From DAOUJI01 sp965219565 (GTDB taxonomy: Bacteria; Chloroflexota; Dehalococcoidia; Lucifugimonadales; JAGWBF01), in the NCBI GenBank assembly GCA_965219565.1, contig OZ244780.1, forward strand, positions 2,294,001-2,358,000: DNA of 64,000 bases. The letters are read 5' to 3'. The position numbers and the translations under genes were made by a program. This document shows, piece after piece, positions 49,795 to 58,198 of the stretch (the stretch's first letter is position 1; each line of letters starts with the position of its first letter). The notes beneath the pieces were generated by a model. That model did not search any database. It was given only the letters and a program-made list of their open reading frames with translations, and had not been told where the DNA came from.

Positions 49795-50914
49795 AACACA
49801 GGGCGCGGACGGTTTCCTGCGCCAATTTCTGTGGGACATTCCGGCTCACCTCGGCCTTGCCCAGGCTTTCGAGAAGCACCCACTTCACGGAGCCTGCTTC
49901 CGTCTTCTTGTCCATAGTCATGGCCGCCAAGACCTTCTCCGGGTCAACCCCGGGGGCTTCCACAGGCAGTCCGAACCGCTGGAGAATCCGACGCTGACGC
50001 TCCACCAGAGCCGGGTCTGTAAACCCTAGCTGTTGGCCTATCCGGGCGGCGCCCATCATCCCCACTGACACCGCCTCGCCGTGCATGTACTCACCGTATC
50101 CGGCGGCGGCCTCGATTCCGTGGCCTATGGTGTGGCCATAGTTGAGCAGCGTCCGGATTCCCAGGGTCTCTCGTTCGTCCTGGCTTACGATTTCGGCCTT
50201 GATGGCCATGCTCCGCTTGATAACCTGGACGGCCAGCTCGCGCACGTCATCGCCCGTGGACTCATCGTTCAAGCCCGCCAGGGACTCCGCGTGCTCCTCA
50301 AACAGGTCGAACAACTCGGAGTCGAGGATAAGCCCGTGCTTGATGGCCTCCGCCCATCCCTCGGCCAACTCCCTTGTACCCAGGCTGGACAGAGCGGACG
50401 CGTCGGCCAGTACGGCCTTGGGCTGATAGAAAGCGCCCACCAGGTTCTTCCCTTGGGGAAGATTGACGGCCACCTTGCCGCCTATGGAGGCGTCTACCAT
50501 CGCCGCCATGCTGGTGGGAGCCTGAACAAAGGGCATTCCCCTGAGGAAGGTGGCTGCGACGAATCCGGCCAGGTCTCCCACGACCCCGCCGCCTACGGCT
50601 ATGATAGTGTGTCCCCGCTCGGCTCGCCGCTCCACAAGCCATTCGTACACCTTCTCCGCCACGTCCAAGCTTTTGCTCTGCTCGCCTGCGGGCAGGATGA
50701 AGCAGTGGGCTTCTATTCCGCTCTTCTGGAGAGACCGCTGGGCGGTGCGCCCGTGGCTGGGGAAGACGTTGCTATCGCTGATGACGTAGACCGGTCCTCG
50801 TATCCCTATTTCCAACAGATGGTCGCCCAGATCATCCAACAGGCCCCAGTCCACCAGAATTGGATAACTGCCACCTGCGTGATTGACCACCGCGGCGGTC
50901 GTGGGTTTATCCAT
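49787..50914 (-). CDS. aroB: 3-dehydroquinate synthase
   Basis: This 375-residue enzyme closes DAHP to 3-dehydroquinate, using NAD and a metal. It shows PAGEQSKSLDVAEKVYEWL, the NAD-binding VGGGVVGDLAGFVAATFLRG, PTSMAAMVDASIGGKVAVNL, and the metal-ligand NYGHTIGHGIEAAAGYG and HGEAVSVGM. The ATG at 50914 follows AAGGAG; the longer frame upstream is not used. It is the last gene of the aroE-aroC-aroK-aroB run. Confidence 0.96.
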   Translation of the reverse strand: MDKPTTAAVVNHAGGSYPILVDWGLLDDLGDHLLEIGIRGPVYVISDSNVFPSHGRTAQRSLQKSGIEAHCFILPAGEQSKSLDVAEKVYEWLVERRAERGHTIIAVGGGVVGDLAGFVAATFLRGMPFVQAPTSMAAMVDASIGGKVAVNLPQGKNLVGAFYQPKAVLADASALSSLGTRELAEGWAEAIKHGLILDSELFDLFEEHAESLAGLNDESTGDDVRELAVQVIKRSMAIKAEIVSQDERETLGIRTLLNYGHTIGHGIEAAAGYGEYMHGEAVSVGMMGAARIGQQLGFTDPALVERQRRILQRFGLPVEAPGVDPEKVLAAMTMDKKTEAGSVKWVLLESLGKAEVSRNVPQKLAQETVRALCST

Positions 50915-50937
50915 GTTTTCTCCTTGCTTCCGGGCCG

Positions 50938-51486
50938 CTATGCAGCCGTTCCTTCCGTTTGCTGGGAACGGAGACGCCACAGTTCGATTACTTTGCCCGC
51001 CGCTTCTTGGACAGACAACCCGTCTGTGTCCACCGTCTCATGCGCAAGCGAGTAGGACTCACGTCTACTCTCCTTGAGCTCCCTGATACGCCGTAGTGGG
51101 TCCGCTCCCGAGAGCATCGGCCTCTGCTCCAACGGTCCAGCATGGCTGTCTTCCAGGCGCCGGTATATGGACTCGGGCGAAGCGTCGAGGCATACGACCA
51201 GACCCGAACTCAGCAGTGTGTTGCGGTTGTCGGTGTCCGCCATGGCCCCGCCGCCAGTGGATATGACCTGTCTGGAGCCTTGTGAGACACGGCTTAGCTC
51301 CAGCCTTTCCATGCGGCGGAACACGTCTTCCCCGTCCTCCGCAAAGATACGTTGAATGGACTTGCCTTCCCGGGCCTCGATCTCCAAATCCACGTCCACA
51401 AATGTCCAGCCCAGTTCGTTGGAGACAACTCGTCCTACCTGGCTCTTGCCCGTGCCGGAGAACCCCACGAGGATTATGTTCCCCAT
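50938..51486 (-). CDS. aroK: Shikimate kinase
   Basis: This 182-residue kinase has the P-loop IILVGFSGTGKSQVGR, DVDLEIEAREG with the shikimate-binding Asp, FRRMERLEL and STGGGAMAD (the glycine-rich binding loop). It phosphorylates shikimate at O3. It sits ten bases after aroC and 23 bases before aroB. Confidence 0.95.
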   Translation of the reverse strand: MGNIILVGFSGTGKSQVGRVVSNELGWTFVDVDLEIEAREGKSIQRIFAEDGEDVFRRMERLELSRVSQGSRQVISTGGGAMADTDNRNTLLSSGLVVCLDASPESIYRRLEDSHAGPLEQRPMLSGADPLRRIRELKESRRESYSLAHETVDTDGLSVQEAAGKVIELWRLRSQQTEGTAA

Positions 51487-51496
51487 CGGAAGGCGC

Positions 51497-52678
51497 CTAT
51501 TGAGAGTCCCGCCCAGGCATCGAGTTCCTTGGACGCACCGTATTCAAGTAGGAGCTGTAGTTGCGCTTGGTCTCGGGTATGCTGTCCCCGCCCATCTTCT
51601 CCATGAAGGCGTCGGCCAGCGTCAGGGCCACCATTGACTCGCCTATGACTCCCGCCGGAGGGACCTGGCACACGTCTGAGCGTTCGTAGTGGGCCTGCAC
51701 CAGCTCGCCGGTGTCCAAGTCCACCGACGGCAAGGGATTGACCAGCGTTGAAATGGGCTTTACGGCAAAGCGGGCCAACAACGGCATGCCGTCAGTCATG
51801 CCGCCCTCGGTGCCGCCGGAACGGTTGGTGCGGCGGGTCCAGGGGCGGTCCGGGTCCGACACCGGGTCTATGACGTCGTGCACCAGAGACCCCCTGAGGT
51901 TCGCCGACTCCCATCCCTCGCCTATTGAGGCCGCTTTGACAGCGGGTATCGACATGAGGGCCTGGGCAATCCGCCCGTCTATCTTGCGGTCCCAGTGGAC
52001 GTGGGAACCCAGACCGATGGGTACACCAGTTGCAACCACCTCCACCACTCCCCCCACGGTGTCCCCGGCCTCCTTGGCCTCGTCGATTATGGCCATCATC
52101 TTTTTGGCGGCCACCCCGTCGGCACAGCGGACCTCGGACTCTTCAACCTGCTGCCAGTCGATGGGCCACTCAATGTTGGCCCATTCGCCTCCAATGGAGA
52201 GGACGTGGCTGTACAGACTTACGCCGAATTCGTCGAGCAATCTCATGGCCACGGACCCGGCCGCCACCCGTGCGGCGGTCTCGCGGGCGCTGGCCCGTTC
52301 AAGGACATTGCGCACGTCCTCAAAACCATATTTCATAGTGCCGGGGAGGTCAGCGTGGCCGGGGCGGAGGCGTGTGACCCTGTCTACCTCAGACTCGATA
52401 GGAGACACGCTCATCTTCTCCTGCCAGTTGACCCAGTCCTTGTTCTCTATGGTCATGCCGATGGGGCTTCCCAGCGTCTTGCCGTGGCGGACACCCGATA
52501 CGATGTGGACTCTATCCTGCTCGATGAGCATCCGACCGCCCCGCCCGTAGCCTCGCTGGCGCCGGGCCAGGTGACGGTTGATGTCGTCTTCCGTCAGGTC
52601 AAGTCCGGCCGGGACGCCTTCCACGATTATGGCCAGACCCTGGCCGTGGGACTCTCCCGCCGTGAGAAACCGGATCAT
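51497..52678 (-). CDS. aroC: Chorismate synthase
   Basis: This 393-residue FMN-dependent enzyme makes chorismate from EPSP. It starts MIRFLTAGESHGQGLAIIVE and has RRQRGYGRGGRMLIEQD, RASARETAARVAAGSVA and NRSGGTEGGMTDGMPL, all family signatures. A 76-base gap to aroE holds part of a dispersed repeat. aroA (EPSP synthase) and aroD are not in the window. Confidence 0.97.
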   Translation of the reverse strand: MIRFLTAGESHGQGLAIIVEGVPAGLDLTEDDINRHLARRQRGYGRGGRMLIEQDRVHIVSGVRHGKTLGSPIGMTIENKDWVNWQEKMSVSPIESEVDRVTRLRPGHADLPGTMKYGFEDVRNVLERASARETAARVAAGSVAMRLLDEFGVSLYSHVLSIGGEWANIEWPIDWQQVEESEVRCADGVAAKKMMAIIDEAKEAGDTVGGVVEVVATGVPIGLGSHVHWDRKIDGRIAQALMSIPAVKAASIGEGWESANLRGSLVHDVIDPVSDPDRPWTRRTNRSGGTEGGMTDGMPLLARFAVKPISTLVNPLPSVDLDTGELVQAHYERSDVCQVPPAGVIGESMVALTLADAFMEKMGGDSIPETKRNYSSYLNTVRPRNSMPGRDSQ

Positions 52679-52706
52679 CGTTCATGTCCTCCGCGTGTTG
52701 GCGCGT

Positions 52707-52804
52707 CCCCTCACCCCAACCCTCTCCCAGAGGGAGAGGGAGTCACGCCGACTTTCAGTTAGGCTCCCCTCTCCCTTGGGGAGAGGTGCCGGGGGTGAGG
52801 GTCC
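52707..52804. repeat. Dispersed palindromic repeat pair between aroC and aroE
   Basis: The left unit CCCCTCACCCCAACCCTCTC with its complement GGGAGAGGG is followed after a short gap by CTCCCCTCTCCCTTGGGGAG and ends GGGGGTGAGGG. It is the larger form of the repeat at 13231-13264. The last codons of aroE lie inside it. Confidence 0.75.
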
Positions 52805-53660
52805 CTGACATAGCCTCGACAGCGGCGCTCATCATCACCTGCACAGGCGCCTCCTTGCCGGTCCAGAGCTCGAAAGCCCTGGCTCCCTGGTGCACCAGCA
52901 TCGAAAGCCCGCCTATGGCGACGGCGTCTGCTTTTGCCGCTTCCCGCAGGAAGGGCGTCTCCGATGGATTATACACCAGGTCATAGGCGACGGCTCCTCT
53001 GGGTATGTGGCGGGCTTGGATGGGACTTCCGGACTCGTCAGGCCCGTGGAGCATCCCCATACTGGTGCTGTTGACCATTAGGCTGCTCTCAGCAGTCGCC
53101 CGTGTGATCCGGTCTTCGTCGTCCAGAGGAACGGCATTCACGTTGAGGCCGCTCGGCCCTCCGCTTGCTATTAGTTCCGCTAGCCTCTCAGCACGCTCCA
53201 AAGTACGGTTCACGATAGTAATGGACGAGACACCCTCTCCGGCCAGGGCCAGGGCCACCGCTTTGGCGGAGCCCCCCGCTCCAAATATCACCACCCTGGC
53301 GCCTGCAGCCGTGAATCCGCTGTTCTCAGTGAGTCCTCGCAGGAAACCCACGCCGTCGGTGTTATGGCCTACCAGCTTTCCATTCTGGTTGACCACCGTG
53401 TTCACAGCCCCAGCCTGCCGCGCCCAGTCCTCCACCTCGTCCAGATGCTCCATGACGGCTTCTTTATGGGGCACGGTGACGTTGTTTCCCATAGCATCGG
53501 GCGCCCGAATGGATTCCATGAATGCGCCCAGGTCTTTGGGGTCAACTTCCCAGGGTTGGTAGCGGGCGTCGATGCCGTAGTGGTCCAACGCCGCCTGCTG
53601 GAAGAATGGAGAGATAGAGTGGCGGATAGGGAATCCTATGATTCCTATCTTGAGGGGCAT
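52755..53660 (-). CDS. aroE: Shikimate dehydrogenase
   Basis: This 301-residue NADP enzyme reduces 3-dehydroshikimate. It shows GIIGFPIRHSISPFFQQAAL (shikimate-binding Ser), GNNVTVPHKEAVM with the catalytic Lys, VGHNTDGVGFLRGL and the VVIFGAGGSAKAVA dinucleotide loop. Its last residues (TLTPGTSPQGRGEPN) are encoded by the dispersed repeat, so the natural C-terminus has been extended or replaced. It starts six bases after the MmgE/PrpD gene. Confidence 0.95.
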   Translation of the reverse strand: MPLKIGIIGFPIRHSISPFFQQAALDHYGIDARYQPWEVDPKDLGAFMESIRAPDAMGNNVTVPHKEAVMEHLDEVEDWARQAGAVNTVVNQNGKLVGHNTDGVGFLRGLTENSGFTAAGARVVIFGAGGSAKAVALALAGEGVSSITIVNRTLERAERLAELIASGGPSGLNVNAVPLDDEDRITRATAESSLMVNSTSMGMLHGPDESGSPIQARHIPRGAVAYDLVYNPSETPFLREAAKADAVAIGGLSMLVHQGARAFELWTGKEAPVQVMMSAAVEAMSGTLTPGTSPQGRGEPN

Positions 53661-53666
53661 GGCAAA

Positions 53667-55010
53667 CTATTCCGATCGAATTAAGCGCGCAAGCGTTCCC
53701 ACGTCGTCCAGGGATTCCAGCGAGCCGACGGCATCCACGATACGCTGAGCCTGGGCATCGGAAATGACCGGCGAGGCATATCTGCGGAATTTGTCGGCCA
53801 TCTCGTCGTAGCTGTAAGGGTTGCCCGGCGCGCCCTTCCAGTCTGTTGCCTGGAAAGTATGCGCAACGCCGTCGACGGTGGCGGTGACCTCTCCCACCGG
53901 GCCGCCTGGCTGCCCGAACCTGCTGTCGTCGGAAAGTTCCACTTTCTTTGCCAGGTCTCGGACTGCTGAGTCCCAGAGGGTGTCGTCGTTGTACACCGAC
54001 GGGTCCGCTATGTCGCGGCAGACGGCCACAGCCGTCGAGAAGGGGAGGCTGTACTGGGCGCCCAACACCGTCTCCGGCTCCCGCTGCCCGTGCCGCTCCA
54101 CCATCCGCTTTGTCCCCGCAATGCTGAGACTTTGTACTCCCGAACCGTGCTCAGCCACGAACTTGTGGATGCCGTCGATGATGGGATGGAATGAAGCGTG
54201 GCAGGCGTAGGCTTTCACTGTCATGTCCATCAGGATGTATCTCGACCCCAAGCCCTCCACCAGCAGGGCAGGTTGCGGTTCAGGAGAGTAGACCTTGAGG
54301 AAACCCTTTTCACCTTCCAACACCGTGGACGGCCCTGTGAACCCGCTGGCAGCCAGAATTCCAGCCTCCAACCCCATCTGGCAGCCGCGGCCCACGTGGA
54401 GCCGTTTGGTCATGGCACCCTCTTTCGAGAACTCCAGCAGACCTCCTGCGTGGGAACCCGCGATGCCCAGGGCGTTGGACACTCCTTGCGCGTCCAAGCC
54501 TAGCAGCTTGGCGGCAGCCGCAGCCCCACCGAAGGACGCGTTGGTGCCCGGCCCGTGAAACCCGGCCTGGTCCTCGACGGCCCGTGTGGCCGCCATACCC
54601 ACGCGGCAAGTGACCTCGTACCCCATCGCCACTCCGGTGATAAACCCCTTGCCGTCTATCCCATCCCTTTCAGCCAGGGCCAGGGCCGCCGGAAACACGG
54701 CGGCGCTGGGGTGGCATGAGCCGGCGAAGTAGGCGTGGTCGGTCTCGAAGCCGCCTATCATCACGCCGTTGACCAGGGAAGCGTAGGACGGAGATGTCGT
54801 CCAGTCCGCCCCGAATACGGAGCAGGCCCCGTTGGGTGCGCTCTCCCGGGCCAGTGCCCCAGCCATGCCGGCCCAGGGCGTGGAGGCGCCCACGAAACCG
54901 CTGGCCAAGTTATCCAAGATATAGACGCGCACCGCTTCCACCACATCGGGAGGCAGGTCGGAGTAGGCCGTTCCGGCGGCGAATTCGGCCAGGGTTTTGG
55001 TTTCGTTCAT
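53667..55010 (-). CDS. MmgE/PrpD family protein
   Basis: This 447-residue protein belongs to the MmgE/PrpD family, which includes 2-methylcitrate dehydratase, cis-aconitate decarboxylase and other dehydratases. It shows LASGFVGASTPWAGMAGALA near the start, GFETDHAYFAGSCHPSAAVF with the His expected at the active site, HGPGTNASFGGAAAAAKLLG and YACHASFHPIIDGIH. It lies ten bases after the FAD oxidoreductase and directly before aroE. Its substrate is unknown; tricarboxylic or related acids fit the neighbour. Confidence 0.88.
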   Translation of the reverse strand: MNETKTLAEFAAGTAYSDLPPDVVEAVRVYILDNLASGFVGASTPWAGMAGALARESAPNGACSVFGADWTTSPSYASLVNGVMIGGFETDHAYFAGSCHPSAAVFPAALALAERDGIDGKGFITGVAMGYEVTCRVGMAATRAVEDQAGFHGPGTNASFGGAAAAAKLLGLDAQGVSNALGIAGSHAGGLLEFSKEGAMTKRLHVGRGCQMGLEAGILAASGFTGPSTVLEGEKGFLKVYSPEPQPALLVEGLGSRYILMDMTVKAYACHASFHPIIDGIHKFVAEHGSGVQSLSIAGTKRMVERHGQREPETVLGAQYSLPFSTAVAVCRDIADPSVYNDDTLWDSAVRDLAKKVELSDDSRFGQPGGPVGEVTATVDGVAHTFQATDWKGAPGNPYSYDEMADKFRRYASPVISDAQAQRIVDAVGSLESLDDVGTLARLIRSE

Positions 55011-55020
55011 TGGTTCGCCT

Positions 55021-56505
55021 TTAGGCCAGGGCCTCTCTGGCGGCGTTGTCTCCTCCTATACGTCCAAAAACGGCGCCCCGCACCAGGCCAGTGCCTCCGG
55101 GGTAGTTGTGGTAGAAGAAGTCGCCGGTTATCTCGCCGGTGGCGTAAAGGCCGGGGATGGGTTCGCCTTCCGTGCTGATCACCCGCGCGCCGGTGTCAAT
55201 CTTGACGCCGCCGAAAGTGAAGGTGATCCCGCAGGACGCGGGATACACCACGTAGGGCGGGGTGTCGATGGGCAGGGCCCAGTTGGACTTGGGAAGCTCC
55301 AGGCCGTGAGTCCTCACACCGTCCTTGACTCCTGGGTCGAACTCGCCCGGTCGGCAGGCTGCGTTGAAGTCCCTCACCGTCTCCACCAACGTCTCGGAGG
55401 GCAGCCCCAGGTTGGACTCCAGCTCCGGGATGGTGTCGGCGGTGACCGGGATGCCCGTCTCGTAACGTTCCTCTAGCAGGTGGAGGGTCTTCTGGTCGAA
55501 TATCTGGTAGGCCACTCCACCCGGCTCGTTCATGATCATGCGGCCCATCTTGGCGTAGGTGTAGCCGCCGGTGTCCTCTCCCTCGTCGGCGAAGCGCCGT
55601 CCCGTCTTGTTGACCATGATGGAGAAGGGATAGGAGAGACGGTTGGTGAGGTCGGTCATGCTCAGCTCGCCCACGGCGGCGGCGTTGGCATCTATAGGCG
55701 TGGCGTGGCAACCCTGCCAGTGGCCCGCGGGCATGGCGCCGATGTCCAGGGCCATGCGAAGCGTCTCGCCGGTGTTGAACCTGGTGCCCCGCACCTTGAC
55801 CCTGTCCCAGCCCTGGCCCAGATACCTGGCCCGCATCTCGGTGTTGGCCTCGAACCCGCCGGAAGCCAGCACCACGGCGCCCGCAGCGACATCCTCCACA
55901 CCGGAAGGAGTCCTGATGCGCACTCCCAGCACGCGGCCTATGTCGTCCTGCATGAACCCCACCATCTTGGCCTGGTAGGCTATTTCGATACCCGCCTGTT
56001 CGGTGGCGGCATACAGATGCTCCATCAGCCCCACGCCCTTGTTGCGGGCGCCCAGCACGGAGCCGGGGGTGAACCTGATGCGCTCTCCGCCCGTCTGGGA
56101 CCAGAGGAAGGTCCATTCCCAGCGCACTCCCAGGTCTGTCATCCACATCACCGTGGAGAGGGACTCCTTGGTGAGCACGTCGCAAAGCTCCTTGTTGGCC
56201 TCGCCCTCGGTGACCCGCATGATGTCGGCCATGTAAGCGCTGGGGTCGTAGGCGCCCGCCTCAACCCTGTCCCATTCGTTCTGGGGAACGTCGGGCCTGA
56301 GGGGTTTCAGGTCTTCGATGCCCTCGTAGGCGAACCGGAACAGTCCGCCGCTGAACCTGCTGTTGCCGCCCTTCTCGGCCTCCGGAGCCTTTTCCAGCAC
56401 CAGGACCTTGGCGCCCCTCTGATGGGCTGACAGGGCAGCGGTCAACGCGGCGTTGCCTGCGCCCACCACGATGACGTCGTACTTCCTAGAGGCTCCCATA
56501 GTCAT
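55021..56505 (-). CDS. FAD-dependent oxidoreductase (fumarate reductase/TcuA-like flavoprotein)
   Basis: This is a 494-residue flavoprotein. It begins with the Rossmann VIVVGAGNAALTAALSAHQRG, GGNSRFSGGLFRFAYEG and ends with TGEITGDFFYHNYPGGTGLV, the pattern of the FAD_binding_2 family around tricarballylate dehydrogenase TcuA. The usual catalytic Arg and His region is present as GRRFADEGEDTGGY. GGGGGAAGG stands near the ATG. Next to it is an MmgE/PrpD gene, which agrees with oxidation and (de)hydration of an organic acid, but the substrate is inferred only. Confidence 0.85.
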   Translation of the reverse strand: MTMGASRKYDVIVVGAGNAALTAALSAHQRGAKVLVLEKAPEAEKGGNSRFSGGLFRFAYEGIEDLKPLRPDVPQNEWDRVEAGAYDPSAYMADIMRVTEGEANKELCDVLTKESLSTVMWMTDLGVRWEWTFLWSQTGGERIRFTPGSVLGARNKGVGLMEHLYAATEQAGIEIAYQAKMVGFMQDDIGRVLGVRIRTPSGVEDVAAGAVVLASGGFEANTEMRARYLGQGWDRVKVRGTRFNTGETLRMALDIGAMPAGHWQGCHATPIDANAAAVGELSMTDLTNRLSYPFSIMVNKTGRRFADEGEDTGGYTYAKMGRMIMNEPGGVAYQIFDQKTLHLLEERYETGIPVTADTIPELESNLGLPSETLVETVRDFNAACRPGEFDPGVKDGVRTHGLELPKSNWALPIDTPPYVVYPASCGITFTFGGVKIDTGARVISTEGEPIPGLYATGEITGDFFYHNYPGGTGLVRGAVFGRIGGDNAAREALA

Positions 56506-56600
56506 GCTCGGTCACCTTCCCCCATATCGAATGTCCAGCCAAAAGCCAAGCCTGAGTGTACCTTTGCGGGTTGTTTTCGGCAAGTGGCGGGGCAGGAGGG

Positions 56601-56678
56601 GACGCGATGACGCAGAGACGCTATGACGCAATGGTTCTTACAGGGACTTGGCTTTGCGTCCTTGCGCCTTTGCGTTTT
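56601..56678. repeat. Dispersed repeat with GACGCA/TGCGTC arms
   Basis: The stretch has a left arm with GATGACGCAGAGACGC and a right arm GCTTTGCGTCCTTGCGCCTT, separated by about 18 bases. It is a known style of intergenic repeat in environmental genomes (ACGCAGAGACGCAAAG). It fills most of the gap before the next gene. Confidence 0.55.
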
Positions 56679-56705
56679 AGGGGTCGCTGGGTTTGCGGTT
56701 GGTCT

Positions 56706-57038
56706 TCAGACTCCTAGATGAAGCATTATCATGTCGTCGTTCCAGGGCAGGTCGGCAATCCAACTCTGCACCGCGTCTCGTGTTTCTGCACTGACGCCCT
56801 GGCTGTAAATCCACCGGTTAGCTTTCCAGCCTAGATACGGTCGACTGAACTCAACAAAGGTGTTGGCTCCCCAGCCGCCGCCCCATGTGTAAGGTTCGAC
56901 GTCATCGGTTTCTTCTTCATATTCCTCGTCGTTGAATCCTAACGAGACGTCGCTCGCTAGGTCGAACAGGAAGTAGCGCACAGGCTTTCCCGGCCTCTCC
57001 AAGTAATTTATTTTCACCACACCAACGTCCATCGCCAT
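56706..57038 (-). CDS. Hypothetical protein (110 residues)
   Basis: This 110-residue protein has no family I recognise. It starts MAMDVGVVKINYLERPGKPV, has an acidic loop (DEEYEEETDDVEPY), a Gly/Trp stretch WGGGWGANTFVEF and a C-terminal Trp-Ile-Ala-Asp segment. AGGTGG lies upstream of the ATG. The gene stands alone beside a dispersed repeat and before small genes of a toxin-antitoxin type, so it may belong to mobile or accessory DNA. The 257-base gap after it contains no convincing gene. Confidence 0.65.
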   Translation of the reverse strand: MAMDVGVVKINYLERPGKPVRYFLFDLASDVSLGFNDEEYEEETDDVEPYTWGGGWGANTFVEFSRPYLGWKANRWIYSQGVSAETRDAVQSWIADLPWNDDMIMLHLGV

Positions 57039-57295
57039 CTCACACCACCTGTGTCTCTCAGTAACCTAAGTTTAACCGACACGATGACGTTATGCCCGTT
57101 CACCGTGACAGCACAGACTTGTCTTTCCTCCACCGGCGGGAATCAAGGAGGCAGTGCGCCCCCTTGCTAGGGCCGGTGGAGTCCGGCCCCGCCGGATCAG
57201 CGGGGTTGATGGGGCTTGACGAGAATGTGTCGTTTTATGATACATTACAACGACGGCGTAAACATGAAGGATAACGGTTTTCCTATGGACTGCGA

Positions 57296-57532
57296 ATGCC
57301 GACTGTATTGATCGAAGGACAGTTCCGCTTTGTGGTCAACACCAGAGAAAACAGCTTTGAGCCTCCCCATGTACACGTTTGGGTCGGCAACGAAGACGTG
57401 TGCCGGATAGAGTTGAACGGAGGCTCCTATATGGATGCTCCGCCACCCGGAAACTTTCGAGACATATTGAGGGTGTATGCGAATCATGCAGACGAAATCA
57501 GACGTGTGTGGGACACGATTCACGGAGGATAG
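57296..57532 (+). CDS. DUF4160 domain protein (putative toxin-like)
   Basis: This 78-residue protein begins MPTVLIEGQFRFVVNTRENS and has the conserved EPPHVHVWVGNED (His-x-His) typical of DUF4160, followed by FRDILRVYANHADEIRRVWD. DUF4160 genes are often adjacent to DUF2442 genes as in a toxin-antitoxin-like pair, and here the next gene begins four bases later with such a domain. Upstream, a 16-codon frame (57264-57311) overlaps its start. A weak promoter with TTGACG (57216-57221) may be present. Confidence 0.78.
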   Translation: MPTVLIEGQFRFVVNTRENSFEPPHVHVWVGNEDVCRIELNGGSYMDAPPPGNFRDILRVYANHADEIRRVWDTIHGG

Positions 57533-57535
57533 CTA

Positions 57536-58039
57536 ATGGAAGCTGTGCTGGTGAAGAATGCTGACAGGATGATGACAGCCGCCGCGCTGCTGGACGACGG
57601 GATCGAGCTATGCTTCGCTGACGGACGGAGAGGGTTGGTGCCCTTTGCGGACCTGCCGGAGATTGGGGAACCGGGCGTCGTGTCCGGGATTGAGCTGCCG
57701 AACCCCTACGAGATGGTACTTAACACAGCCGCCGGAGAGCGGGTCGAGATTCCCTGGGACTTCGCCAGGCACTACTGCGACGAGTCCTATCGGCCCACCG
57801 TGGAGGCGATAGCCATGCGGGGCAGACAGACCCTGGGCCAGCGAATCCGCCAGTTCAGGGAATCCGCAGGGTTGACCCAAGAGGCGCTCGCTCACTCCGC
57901 GGACATTGGGCGCGTCACTTTGGTACGACTTGAGAACGGTGACCAGACGCCCAGGTTCAAGACTCTAAACGCAATCGCCCAAGCTCTCGGCAAGCCTGTC
58001 CAAGACCTGCTCGTGGCGCCGGAGACGCTTCTGAGGTAA
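57536..58039 (+). CDS. DUF2442-like and XRE helix-turn-helix fusion protein
   Basis: This is a 167-residue protein with two parts. Residues 1-80 resemble DUF2442 (EAVLVKNADRMMTAAALLDD, ELCFADGRRGLVPFADLP, FADLPE region). Residues 98-160 form an XRE-type helix-turn-helix (TLGQRIRQFRESAGLTQEAL, ADIGRVTLVRLENGDQTPRF, TLNAIAQALGKPVQDLL). It starts four bases after the DUF4160 gene and is likely its antitoxin and autorepressor; this role is inference. Confidence 0.78.
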   Translation: MEAVLVKNADRMMTAAALLDDGIELCFADGRRGLVPFADLPEIGEPGVVSGIELPNPYEMVLNTAAGERVEIPWDFARHYCDESYRPTVEAIAMRGRQTLGQRIRQFRESAGLTQEALAHSADIGRVTLVRLENGDQTPRFKTLNAIAQALGKPVQDLLVAPETLLR

Positions 58040-58059
58040 CCACAGAGCTAGGTGGGAAG

Positions 58060-58093
58060 TCCTTCAACTTCCCTACGCTACGCTCAGGATGAC
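58060..58093. repeat. Dispersed repeat (CTACGCTCAGGATGAC family)
   Basis: TTCAACTTCCCTACGCTACG followed by CTCAGGATGACC matches a widespread environmental-genome repeat (GTCATCCTGAGCGTAGCG in reverse). It lies between the HTH gene and the CPBP protease gene. Confidence 0.55.
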
Positions 58094-58117
58094 CCGAACC
58101 GAAGGGCCTGGTGTTTG

Positions 58118-58147
58118 TTGACGCCCGAGAATGGGATTTCCTATACT
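58118..58147 (+). promoter_or_regulatory. Sigma70-type promoter of the CPBP protease gene
   Basis: TTGACG (58118-58123), 18 bases and TATACT (58142-58147) lie about 52 bases before the GTG start. Confidence 0.65.
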
Positions 58148-58198
58148 GTCGGGCAGTATGCGTCCGCTGGCGAGGGACGCCGATAGCGAACGCACCCT

